Shown here: in pieces, positions 1 to 6,284 of the stretch | Layout of the letters: each line of letters starts with the position of its first letter | How positions within the stretch are numbered: the first letter of the stretch is position 1 | NCBI GenBank assembly: GCA_027443745.1 | Contig: DAIAZB010000344.1 | Span: forward strand, 1-7,157 | Source: Thiomonas sp. | Lineage (GTDB): Bacteria; Pseudomonadota; Gammaproteobacteria; Burkholderiales; Burkholderiaceae | Length of the DNA: 7,157 nt | Reading direction: 5' to 3' | The notes under the pieces: generated by a model | What the model was told of the DNA's origin: nothing | The model's database searches: none | Seen by the model: the letters and a program-made list of their open reading frames with translations, nothing else | Program-made: the position numbers and the translations under genes

Positions 1-442
1 TCTGCTCGAAAAAGTGGCCAAGCTAGGCAATCTTGGCGACGTGGTCAAAGTCAAGGACGGCTATGGCCGTAACTTCCTGATTCCCAAGCGCAAGGCGCGC
101 ACCGCCACGGCTCAGGCCTTGCGCGAATTCGAAGCCAAGCGTGCCGAACTGGAGAAGCTGGCGGCCGACAAATTGGCCACGGCCCAAGCTCTCGCCACGA
201 AGATGGAAGGCTTGACGGTTCAACTGGTGCAGAAAGCCGGTGTTGATGGCCGCTTGTTCGGCTCCATCACCAACCACGACATTGCGGAATCGCTCGGCAA
301 GCAAGGTTTCGACGTCACGAAAGCTGCCGTGCGCTTGTCGAATGGTCCGCTCAAAACCGTGGGTGACCACGCCGTCGACGTGGTGCTGGCTACTGACGTG
401 ACCGTGGCCATCACCGTTTCGGTGCTGGGCGATCACGCCTGA
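1..442 (+). CDS. rplI: Large ribosomal subunit protein bL9, 5' end missing
   Basis: This is a structural protein of the 50S subunit that binds 23S rRNA near the L1 stalk. The reading frame is already open at base 2 and encodes [13 protein letters not shown] before any ATG, so the true start lies a few codons upstream of the window. The GTG at 14 is an internal valine (family members begin roughly MQVILLxKVAxLG). About 146 residues are visible against a usual 148-150, so only about four are missing. The N-terminal rRNA-binding signature is clear ([18 protein letters not shown]). It is followed by a charged Ala/Glu/Lys/Leu-rich stretch that matches the long connecting helix, then the C-terminal domain containing GRLFGSIT and [14 protein letters not shown]. 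The gene stops at TGA 440-442, 18 bases before a strong terminator. In most proteobacteria rplI ends the rpsF-priB-rpsR-rplI operon, and dnaB commonly follows, as here. Confidence 0.97.
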   Translation, partial: LLEKVAKLGNLGDVVKVKDGYGRNFLIPKRKARTATAQALREFEAKRAELEKLAADKLATAQALATKMEGLTVQLVQKAGVDGRLFGSITNHDIAESLGKQGFDVTKAAVRLSNGPLKTVGDHAVDVVLATDVTVAITVSVLGDHA

Positions 443-460
443 GTGTTTTCCTGCCCCAGC

Positions 461-490
461 AAAAAAGCCGCGCATGAGCGCGGCTTTTTT
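461..490 (+). terminator. Intrinsic terminator after rplI
   Basis: A perfect hairpin has a left arm at 461-473, a four-base ATGA loop at 474-477 and a right arm at 478-490. The arms pair over 13 bp. The core GCCGCGC/GCGCGGC is flanked by six A on the left and six T on the right. A GC-rich stem followed directly by a T tract is the textbook rho-independent terminator. It lies 18 bases after the rplI stop and would end the ribosomal-protein operon. Because the A tract is symmetric it could also terminate transcription from the opposite strand, although no minus-strand gene needs it here. Confidence 0.93.
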
Positions 491-557
491 GTCTCCGATT
501 GTCAACCGCCGGCCCTTCATTGCTGCTAAACCCGCTCCCACTGATAAGCTCGTCACC

Positions 558-1922
558 ATGTCTGCCATGATGGACTCCACCCTTGAGGGTTTGCGCACAC
601 CTCCGCACTCGGCCGAGGCCGAGCAATCGGTATTGGGTGGGCTCATGCTCGACAATCAAGCCTTCGATCGGGTTGCCGACATCCTGCACGTCAATTTTTT
701 CTATCGCCATGAACATCGGCTGATCTATCAAGCCATCAGCGAGTTGATCCAGGCCACCAAACCTGCCGACGTCATCACCGTGCTGGAGGCTTTGCAGTTG
801 CGTGGCCAAGCCGAGTCTTGCGGTGGCCTCGTTTACCTCAATGCATTGGCACAGGGTGTGCCGAGTGCGGCCAATATCCGGCGCTACGCCGAAATCGTCC
901 GGGAGCGCGCCATTTTGCGCAATCTCGTCACCATCAGCGACGAAATTGCCCAGAGCGCGCTCAACCCGCAGGGCAGGGCGGTGCAGCAGATTCTCGATGA
1001 GGCGGAGTCGCGAATCTTTGCCATTTCCGAAGCCGGCGCCCGCGGCAAGGCTGGTTTCCAGCCCATGAAGCAGTTGCTTGGCGAATTGCTCGACCGTGTT
1101 CAGCAACTCTCCGAACACGGCGGATCGGACATCACCGGCGTGGCCACGGGCTTTGCCGATCTGGACCGCATGACGGCCGGCATGCAGGCAGGCGATCTTG
1201 TCATCATCGCGGGCCGGCCCTCGATGGGCAAAACCTCGCTCGCCATCAATATTGCCGAGCATGTGGCTGTCAACGAGCAATTGCCGGTGGCCGTGTTCAG
1301 CATGGAGATGGGTGCCTCGCAATTGGTGTTGCGCATCGTGGGTTCCTTGGGCCGCATCGATCAATCGCACCTGCGTACGGGACAACTCACGGAAGACGAA
1401 TGGTCACGCCTACCCGAGACCATCGAGCGCCTCGACGAGGTGCAAATCCATATCGACGAGTCGCCGGCGCTCAACCCGTTGGAGGTCCGCGCGCGATCCA
1501 GGCGTTTGGCTCGCCAGTGCGGCAAACTAGGCTTGATCGTGGTCGATTATTTGCAACTCATGACTTCATCACGCGAGGGCGAGAATCGTGCGACAGAAAT
1601 TTCCGAAATTTCCCGTTCGCTGAAAGCCCTGGCGAAGGAACTGCAATGCCCGGTCATCGCCTTGTCGCAACTCAACCGCGATCTGGAAAAACGCACCGAC
1701 CGCCGTCCGGTGATGAGTGATCTGCGCGAATCGGGCGCCATCGAGCAAGATGCGGATGTGATTCTGTTCATCTATCGCGACGAGGTCTACAACAAGGACT
1801 CGAAGGATCAAGGTGTTGCCGAGATCATCATCGCCAAGCAGCGTAATGGCCCGATTGGCGTGGTCAATCTTGCATTCCTGCGGCAACTCACACGGTTCGA
1901 GAATCTGGCACGCGAGTTCTAG
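558..1922 (+). CDS. dnaB: Replicative DNA helicase DnaB
   Basis: This is the hexameric ATP-driven 5'-3' helicase that unwinds DNA at the replication fork and works with primase and the helicase loader. The protein has 454 residues when started at ATG 558, close to the family's usual 450-470. The frame stays open back to an ATG at 474, but that codon is the loop of the rplI terminator, so it is rejected. ATG 567 and 570 are other possible starts, and none has a clear Shine-Dalgarno. Residues about 14-118 form the N-terminal domain (from PPHSAEAEQSVLGG). A linker follows, and the RecA-like ATPase begins near 183. Walker A is GRPSMGKT at 219-226 (Lys225) and Walker B ends in Asp330 of VVDYLQLM. 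The DnaB signature SDLRESGAIEQDADV is present. Near the C-terminus, KQRNGPIG (Lys427, Arg429) matches the segment holding the arginine finger. No intein or insertion is seen. The promoter probably lies in 491-557, but no convincing -35/-10 pair was found. Confidence 0.97.
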   Translation: MSAMMDSTLEGLRTPPHSAEAEQSVLGGLMLDNQAFDRVADILHVNFFYRHEHRLIYQAISELIQATKPADVITVLEALQLRGQAESCGGLVYLNALAQGVPSAANIRRYAEIVRERAILRNLVTISDEIAQSALNPQGRAVQQILDEAESRIFAISEAGARGKAGFQPMKQLLGELLDRVQQLSEHGGSDITGVATGFADLDRMTAGMQAGDLVIIAGRPSMGKTSLAINIAEHVAVNEQLPVAVFSMEMGASQLVLRIVGSLGRIDQSHLRTGQLTEDEWSRLPETIERLDEVQIHIDESPALNPLEVRARSRRLARQCGKLGLIVVDYLQLMTSSREGENRATEISEISRSLKALAKELQCPVIALSQLNRDLEKRTDRRPVMSDLRESGAIEQDADVILFIYRDEVYNKDSKDQGVAEIIIAKQRNGPIGVVNLAFLRQLTRFENLAREF

Positions 1923-1958
1923 GACCTGTCGCCTCCTGCTGAATCTCGCCCGTTTGGC

Positions 1959-3653
1959 TTACAAAATGTCCGTGGCGTGATCGGCCAAGCGGCTGCGTTC
2001 GCCACGCGCCAGAGTGATATGTCCGCTGTGCTTCCAGCCCTTGAAACGGTCGACAACATAAGTCAGGCCTGAGCTGCCTTCGGTCAGGTAAGGCGTATCG
2101 ATCTGGGCGATATTGCCCATGCAGATGATCTTGGTCCCGGGGCCGGCACGCGTGATCAGCGTCTTCATTTGCTTGGGCGTCAAATTCTGCGCTTCGTCGA
2201 TGATGACGAACTTGTTCAGAAACGTCCGACCGCGCATGAAGTTCATGCTCTTGATCTTGATCTTCGAGCGGATGAGCTCTTGTGTCGCAGCTCGCCCCCA
2301 TTCACCACCCTGGGATGCGCCGCCCGACTGGTTCAACACCTCGAGGTTATCGTCAAGCGCTCCCATCCAGGGTGACATTTTTTCTTCTTCGGTGCCCGGC
2401 AGATAACCGATGTCTTCACCGACAGGAACCGTGACGCGAGTGATGATGATTTCGTTGTAACGCCGCTCCTCCAGCACTTGGTAAAGGCCTGCAGCCAGTG
2501 CAAGCAGGGTCTTGCCGGTGCCAGCCTGGCCCGTGAGTGTCACGAAGTCCACTTCCGGATCGAGCAGCAGGTTCAGCGCGAAATTCTGTTCCCGGTTCCG
2601 CGCCGTGACCCCCCAGACACCATTTTTCTGATGACTGAAGTCGCGGATGACCTGCAGCACCGCAGCGGAAGCACGGATTTCCTTCACCCGGGCATACAGG
2701 GGCGTAGCGCTCGGTGACTCCCAGTACACAGCCTGATTGACCAGCATGGCTGAAACCAGCGGTCCCTGCAGACGATAGAAGGGCTGGCCGCCTTGCTGCC
2801 AGCTCTCCACCGACTGTGCCTGCTGCTCCCAGAAATCGGCCGGCAGGGGAAAGACACCTGTATAGAGCAAGTCCGCGTCGTCCAACGTCTTGTCGTTGGC
2901 GTAGTCTTCCGCGTGCAGGCCCAGGGCGCGCGCCTTTACACGCATATTGATGTCCTTGGACACCAGTACGACGGGACGCTCGGTATGCGTCTGTGTCAGT
3001 GCCTGCAGGACGGCCAGGATCTGGTTGTCGGCCTTGCCTTGCGGCAGGGCTTCTGGCAAGCGTGCTTCGTGCGCACGGGTCTGGAAAAACAGCCGGCCGC
3101 GCGCTTCGCGGTGACCCGTATGGTCCAGCTTGATGCCCGACTCAATGCCGCCCTCAGCCCCGGCCACCAGCACGTCCAACTCCCGGCTGGCTTGACGCGC
3201 ATTGCGGGCCACCTCGGACATGCCTTTCTTGTGCCCATCCAGCTCTTCAAGCGTGATCATGGGAAGGTACACATCATGTTCCTCGAAGCGGAACAACGAG
3301 GTCGGATCGTGCATCAGGACGTTGGTGTCCAGCACAAACAATTTCGCCACTTCTGACGTCTTTTCAACAATGCGCTTGGCCGCTTTACGCGGTGCGTTCG
3401 GTTTGCTAGGCGGAGTGCCAGCCGATGACTCCAATGCGCTGGTGGCTAGCGCAAACGCAGGTGCTGGATGGGACGACACTTGGGCATTGGGCAGCATGCG
3501 CTCGGCCGAGCGGGTTGGTACCGGCTTGGCGGGAACAACGCTGCGTGCCGGGTTGGTGCGCAACGTGACTGCGGCGACCACAGCTTGGTCATCGGGCACT
3601 AACGAGGCTTTCACCAGGGAACCGAGTTTCGTTGGGGGCTTGGGCAGTGGCAT
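1959..3653 (-). CDS. PIN-domain/PhoH-type ATPase (PhoH2-like)
   Basis: This 564-residue protein fuses a PIN nuclease domain to a PhoH ATPase. Actinobacterial members of this architecture (PhoH2) have reported RNA helicase and ribonuclease activity; the role here is inferred from them. Residues 1-100 are an Ala/Pro/Ser-rich, low-complexity extension. The PIN domain spans about 104-250, opening with LFVLDTNVLMHDP (Asp109). Other candidate metal-binding acids are Glu136/Glu137, Asp209 and Asp234 (VSKDINMR). The PhoH ATPase covers about 345-564: Walker A GQAGTGKT at 375-382 (Lys381), the family motif VPVGEDIGYLPG, and Walker B FVIIDEAQN at 482-490 (Asp486, Glu487). The nearly invariant tail GERSRLADHATDIL ends the protein. 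ATG 3653 was chosen because the MPLPKPP opening fits what I recall of betaproteobacterial relatives; the ribosome binding site is weak. Met53 is an alternative that would still keep both domains. The gene converges on dnaB with 36 bases between stops. The peroxiredoxin gene lies 196 bases upstream on the same strand. Databases often call such proteins phosphate-starvation-inducible, but no Pho box was recognised. Confidence 0.93.
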   Translation of the reverse strand: MPLPKPPTKLGSLVKASLVPDDQAVVAAVTLRTNPARSVVPAKPVPTRSAERMLPNAQVSSHPAPAFALATSALESSAGTPPSKPNAPRKAAKRIVEKTSEVAKLFVLDTNVLMHDPTSLFRFEEHDVYLPMITLEELDGHKKGMSEVARNARQASRELDVLVAGAEGGIESGIKLDHTGHREARGRLFFQTRAHEARLPEALPQGKADNQILAVLQALTQTHTERPVVLVSKDINMRVKARALGLHAEDYANDKTLDDADLLYTGVFPLPADFWEQQAQSVESWQQGGQPFYRLQGPLVSAMLVNQAVYWESPSATPLYARVKEIRASAAVLQVIRDFSHQKNGVWGVTARNREQNFALNLLLDPEVDFVTLTGQAGTGKTLLALAAGLYQVLEERRYNEIIITRVTVPVGEDIGYLPGTEEEKMSPWMGALDDNLEVLNQSGGASQGGEWGRAATQELIRSKIKIKSMNFMRGRTFLNKFVIIDEAQNLTPKQMKTLITRAGPGTKIICMGNIAQIDTPYLTEGSSGLTYVVDRFKGWKHSGHITLARGERSRLADHATDIL

Positions 3654-3719
3654 GGCGATGAATGCGTGGGAAAGGGCTCTGGCGGAGGCTGGACGTCAGC
3701 GAAAACGTGTGCCGCAAAG

Positions 3720-3760
3720 CACACAACCGCTTTCAGCCATGACCGAAAAGCGGTTGTGTG
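3720..3760. repeat. Perfect 14-bp inverted repeat between bcp and phoH
   Basis: The arms at 3720-3733 (CACACAACCGCTTT) and 3747-3760 are exact reverse complements, separated by a 13-base spacer. Neither side has a proper T tract: the minus-strand continuation begins CTTTGCGG and the plus-strand continuation GTTTACG. A classic intrinsic terminator is therefore doubtful. It sits 90 bases after the peroxiredoxin stop and 66 bases before the PIN-PhoH start, both minus strand. It could be a weak terminator or attenuator, an mRNA-stabilising or processing hairpin, or a binding site for a dimeric protein. Confidence 0.6.
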
Positions 3761-3849
3761 GTTTACGACGCGGACCAACTGACGACATACCAGTCATTTG
3801 GCGCATGGCAGAGTTTGCGTAGCGGATCGACGCCTGTGTTCAGTTGGAT

Positions 3850-4314
3850 TCAAAGTTTACGGACGGCTTCGAGCACGTCTTCAACGTGGCCGGCCACCTT
3901 GACGCCGCGCCATTCCTCGCGGAGAACGCCCTCGGCATCGAACAAAAAAGTGCTGCGCTCGATACCCTTGACCTTCTTGCCGTACATGATCTTGTTCTTG
4001 ACTACACCGAACATGTGGCAGAGCTTTTCTTCAGTGTCGGCAATCAGGTCGAAGGGTAATTCGAGGTGCGTGCGGAATTTGTCGTGCGAAACCAGGTTGT
4101 CGCGCGAGACACCGAAGATGACAGCTCCTGCCGCCTCGAACTCCGCGTAGAGATCACGAAACTGCATGGCCTCGGTGGTGCATCCAGGCGTCATGTCCTT
4201 GGGGTAGAAATACAGGATAAGTTTTTTGCCCTGATAGTTTTTTGGGCTGAATTTGATTTCGCTCGTGGCCGTAGCCTCGAAATCCGGAACAAGCTTGTTG
4301 AGCACCAAAGCCAT
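3850..4314 (-). CDS. bcp: Thioredoxin-dependent thiol peroxidase, Bcp/PrxQ family
   Basis: This is a cytoplasmic peroxiredoxin that reduces hydrogen peroxide and organic hydroperoxides using thiol reductants. At 154 residues it matches the family (E. coli Bcp has 156). The active-site segment YFYPKDMTPGCTTEA holds the peroxidatic Cys45 with its Pro43 and Thr42 neighbours. Position 50, which is the resolving cysteine in E. coli Bcp, is methionine here. The only other cysteine is Cys99 (KLCHMFGV), which also has an E. coli counterpart. Cycling may therefore use a one-Cys mechanism, as reported for a Burkholderia Bcp, or an atypical partner. The frame is open up to 4419, but ATG 4314 is preferred: it has AGGAG five bases upstream and begins MALVLNKLVPDFEA like other family members. 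The Mth938-like gene ends 134 bases upstream and PIN-PhoH starts 196 bases downstream, on the same strand. No OxyR site was recognised. Confidence 0.95.
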   Translation of the reverse strand: MALVLNKLVPDFEATATSEIKFSPKNYQGKKLILYFYPKDMTPGCTTEAMQFRDLYAEFEAAGAVIFGVSRDNLVSHDKFRTHLELPFDLIADTEEKLCHMFGVVKNKIMYGKKVKGIERSTFLFDAEGVLREEWRGVKVAGHVEDVLEAVRKL

Positions 4315-4319
4315 GAAGT

Positions 4320-4324
4320 CTCCT
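4320..4324 (-). promoter_or_regulatory. Ribosome binding site of bcp
   Basis: The minus strand reads AGGAG here, followed by five bases (ACTTC) and then the ATG at 4314. This site decides the start in favour of 4314 over the in-frame upstream ATG at 4419, which would add 35 residues absent from the family. Confidence 0.8.
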
Positions 4325-4448
4325 GATAGCGGGCCGTACAGGTCAGTAACGGCTCTGAATGAGCCCACCGTCACCGCATTGCGGACTGAACGCCCACGCC
4401 TGCCGAAGGCACCCGTCAAACAAACAACGTAGATTTTAGCAAGTGGAG

Positions 4449-4862
4449 TTACAAATCATCGCCACGCACGGCAATGGGCGTATGCGGCAAAGGATCAATC
4501 AACAGTCCGGCCACGACCTTGCGGCCCTCAGCCGCCAAGATGTTGTAGGTCCGGCAGGCTGCTGCTGTATTCATGATTTCGAAACCAATGCCATGCTCCA
4601 TCAGCACGCGCAACACACCAGGTTTCGGAAATTGTTGACGATTTCCGGTGCCAACAATGACGATCTCGGCTTGGTTTTTAATCAGGCGAGCGAAATGGCT
4701 CTCTGCGAGGGCTGCGAAGCCGTCTTGACCCCAGGCCTCGGGCGGCATGTCGGAGCCGACGCAGATGCCATGCTCGTAGCGCACGCCATTGACCGTCACG
4801 AAGCCAGGGCCTTGCGCGGAAATGGTGAACTGGGCCGGGCTCGAATCCGGTTGCAGCTTCAT
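4449..4862 (-). CDS. Mth938/Xcc1710-like (DUF498) domain protein
   Basis: This 137-residue, single-domain protein belongs to the DUF498 (Mth938-like) family, whose bacterial members have no settled function. Relatives include the mitochondrial complex I assembly factor NDUFAF3 and human AAMDC. The whole length fits the family. After a short N-terminal strand region (FTISAQGPGFVTVNGVRYEH) come the conserved VIVGTGNRQQFP turn (about 68-79) and the helix-strand block TAAACRTYNILAAEGRKVVA (about 99-118), the most conserved part. No signal peptide or membrane segment is evident. No catalytic residue set can be assigned. ATG 4862 is the start of the open frame. There is no clear Shine-Dalgarno; instead a small GAAAC/GTTTC hairpin abuts the ATG. 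The gene is divergent from alaA with a 134-base intergenic region and lies upstream of bcp on the same strand. A role in respiratory-complex assembly can be imagined by analogy with NDUFAF3, but nothing in the window supports it. Confidence 0.9.
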   Translation of the reverse strand: MKLQPDSSPAQFTISAQGPGFVTVNGVRYEHGICVGSDMPPEAWGQDGFAALAESHFARLIKNQAEIVIVGTGNRQQFPKPGVLRVLMEHGIGFEIMNTAAACRTYNILAAEGRKVVAGLLIDPLPHTPIAVRGDDL

Positions 4863-4908
4863 GAAACGGGGGTTTCGCCTTGGGCGATGTCTCTGACAAA
4901 CGCGTTAG

Positions 4909-4914
4909 ATTATA
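4909..4914 (-). promoter_or_regulatory. Candidate -10 box for the Mth938-like gene
   Basis: Read on the minus strand this is a perfect TATAAT, 46 bases before the ATG at 4862, in the intergenic region shared with the divergent alaA gene. No good -35 hexamer occurs 16-18 bases upstream. The call therefore rests on the -10 match and its position only. Confidence 0.4.
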
Positions 4915-4987
4915 GGGTTAGGTCCACTGCCGTTGGTGCTGATGGCGGCCCAAGTTCAGGGTTGAATCGAAGGCAAATCCGGTCCAT

Positions 4988-4992
4988 GGAGG
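4988..4992 (+). promoter_or_regulatory. Ribosome binding site of alaA (GTG start)
   Basis: GGAGG lies four bases before the GTG at 4997. It supports that GTG as the start. A nearby ATG at 4986 is out of frame and overlaps the site. Confidence 0.75.
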
Positions 4993-4996
4993 CAAG

Positions 4997-6235
4997 GTGC
5001 GGGAATTTCGAAAGTCGAACAAATTGGCGGATGTCTGCTACGACATTCGAGGCCCGGTGCTGGACAAGGCCCGTCAGATGGAGGAGGACGGCCACCGGAT
5101 CATCAAGCTGAATATTGGCAATCTGGCCGTGTTTGGGTTTGATCCGCCGGATGAAATCGTGCAGGACATGATTCACAACCTGCCACAGGCCGCCGGCTAT
5201 ACCGACTCGAAGGGTTTGTTCGCACCGCGCAAGTCCATCGTCCACTACACCCAGCAACAGGGCGTGGCCGGCGTGAGCATCGATGATGTCTTCATTGGCA
5301 ACGGCGCATCCGAGCTCATCAACATGAGCATGAACGCCTTGCTCAACAACGGTGACGAGGTGTTGATTCCCGCGCCTGATTACCCGCTCTACACCGCGGC
5401 TGTTTCGCTGTCTGGCGGCAAGCCGGTGCACTACCTATGCGACGAGCAGTCCGACTGGTATCCCGACATTGCCGACATTCGCAAGAAGATCACACCCAAC
5501 ACCAAAGCCCTGGTCGTGATCAACCCGAACAACCCGACCGGCGCGCTCTATCCGAAGGAATTGCTGCTGGAACTGGTGCAAGTGGCGCGCGAACATGAAC
5601 TGGTGGTGTTTGCCGATGAAATCTATGACAAGACCCTGTACGACGGCCATGTCCATCTGAGTCTTTCCTCGCTGGCTGACGACGTGCTGTTCGTCACCTT
5701 CAACGGGTTGTCGAAAAATTACCGCGCCTGCGGCTACCGTTCGGGTTGGATGGTGGTGTCGGGCAACAAGCGCCATGCGCGTGATTACATCGAGGGCCTG
5801 GCGATGCTGGCGTCCATGCGCCTGTGCGCCAACACGCCAGGTCAGCTTGCCATCCAGACCGCGCTGGGCGGCTACCAAAGCATCAAGGATCTGGTGGCGC
5901 CGAATGGCCGACTGACCAAGCAGCGCGATCTTGCCTATGAACTGCTGACGCAGATTCCCGGCGTGAGCGTGGTCAAGCCCAAGGCTGCGTTGTATATGTT
6001 CCCCAGGCTGGACCCGAAGGTCTACCCCATCGTCAACGATCAACAGTTTGCCTACGACTTGCTGGCCGAGGAAAAGGTGCTGATCGTGCAAGGGACGGGT
6101 TTCAACTGGCCGCGCCCGGATCATTTCCGCCTTGTCTTCCTGCCCAATGCCGATGATCTGACCGAGGCCATCGGCCGCATCGCGCGCTTTCTCGAACATC
6201 AGCGTAAGAACAAGCGCAAGCCCATTGCAGCTTGA
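4997..6235 (+). CDS. alaA: Alanine/glutamate-pyruvate aminotransferase, AlaA type
   Basis: This PLP-dependent class I/II aminotransferase is expected to transfer the amino group of glutamate to pyruvate, making alanine and 2-oxoglutarate in the cytoplasm. The 412 residues are collinear with E. coli AlaA (405), including the openings KLxxVCYDIRGPV and KLNIGN. A GTG start at 4997 with GGAGG four bases upstream makes the N-termini align without gap. Active-site features are NPNNPTG at 176-182, Asp207 in FADEIYDK (pyridine nitrogen contact), the PLP-linking Lys240 in FNGLSKNYR, Arg248 in GYRSGW (phosphate contact) and Arg378 in PDHFRLVFLP (substrate carboxylate). The segment IEGLAMLASMRLCAN is a strong AlaA-group marker. 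Only the basic C-terminal tail (about KNKRKPIAA) goes beyond the E. coli protein. The gene is divergent from the Mth938-like gene and 49 bases ahead of hom, so alanine and aspartate-family synthesis may be co-transcribed. Substrate specificity is inferred; some betaproteobacterial annotations just say PLP-dependent aminotransferase. Confidence 0.93.
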   Translation: MREFRKSNKLADVCYDIRGPVLDKARQMEEDGHRIIKLNIGNLAVFGFDPPDEIVQDMIHNLPQAAGYTDSKGLFAPRKSIVHYTQQQGVAGVSIDDVFIGNGASELINMSMNALLNNGDEVLIPAPDYPLYTAAVSLSGGKPVHYLCDEQSDWYPDIADIRKKITPNTKALVVINPNNPTGALYPKELLLELVQVAREHELVVFADEIYDKTLYDGHVHLSLSSLADDVLFVTFNGLSKNYRACGYRSGWMVVSGNKRHARDYIEGLAMLASMRLCANTPGQLAIQTALGGYQSIKDLVAPNGRLTKQRDLAYELLTQIPGVSVVKPKAALYMFPRLDPKVYPIVNDQQFAYDLLAEEKVLIVQGTGFNWPRPDHFRLVFLPNADDLTEAIGRIARFLEHQRKNKRKPIAA

Positions 6236-6284
6236 TGCTGTCCGGAGTTTTGGCGCCGGGCCTTTCCCCATTTCGTTCAACACG

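Noticed and set aside
474..557. 28-codon upstream extension of dnaB
   Set aside because: Its ATG is in the loop of the rplI terminator, and the added residues do not look like the DnaB N-terminus. ATG 558 leads directly into the conserved region.
23..655. Minus-strand ORF of 210 codons over rplI and the start of dnaB
   Set aside because: It runs straight through the terminator hairpin and opposite two real genes. It shows no family resemblance.
411..1385. Long minus-strand ORF of 324 codons over dnaB
   Set aside because: It lies antisense to the fully convincing dnaB gene. Its His/Arg/Gly/Gln-rich product resembles no family and is typical of shadow frames in GC-rich coding DNA.
3202..3822. 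Plus-strand ORF of 206 codons over the phoH N-terminal part and the gap
   Set aside because: Mostly antisense to the PIN-PhoH extension. It has no domain and no ribosome binding site, and its end merely runs into the intergenic region.
4315..4419. 35-codon upstream extension of bcp
   Set aside because: The AGGAG site fits ATG 4314, and family members begin at that point. The extension is Arg/Gly-rich and reads through probable leader sequence.
4986..4996. ATG at 4986 as start of the aminotransferase
   Set aside because: It is out of frame with alaA and overlaps the GGAGG site that serves the GTG at 4997.
5435..6283. Minus-strand ORF of 282 codons over alaA
   Set aside because: Same reasoning: a shadow of alaA with no recognisable motif.
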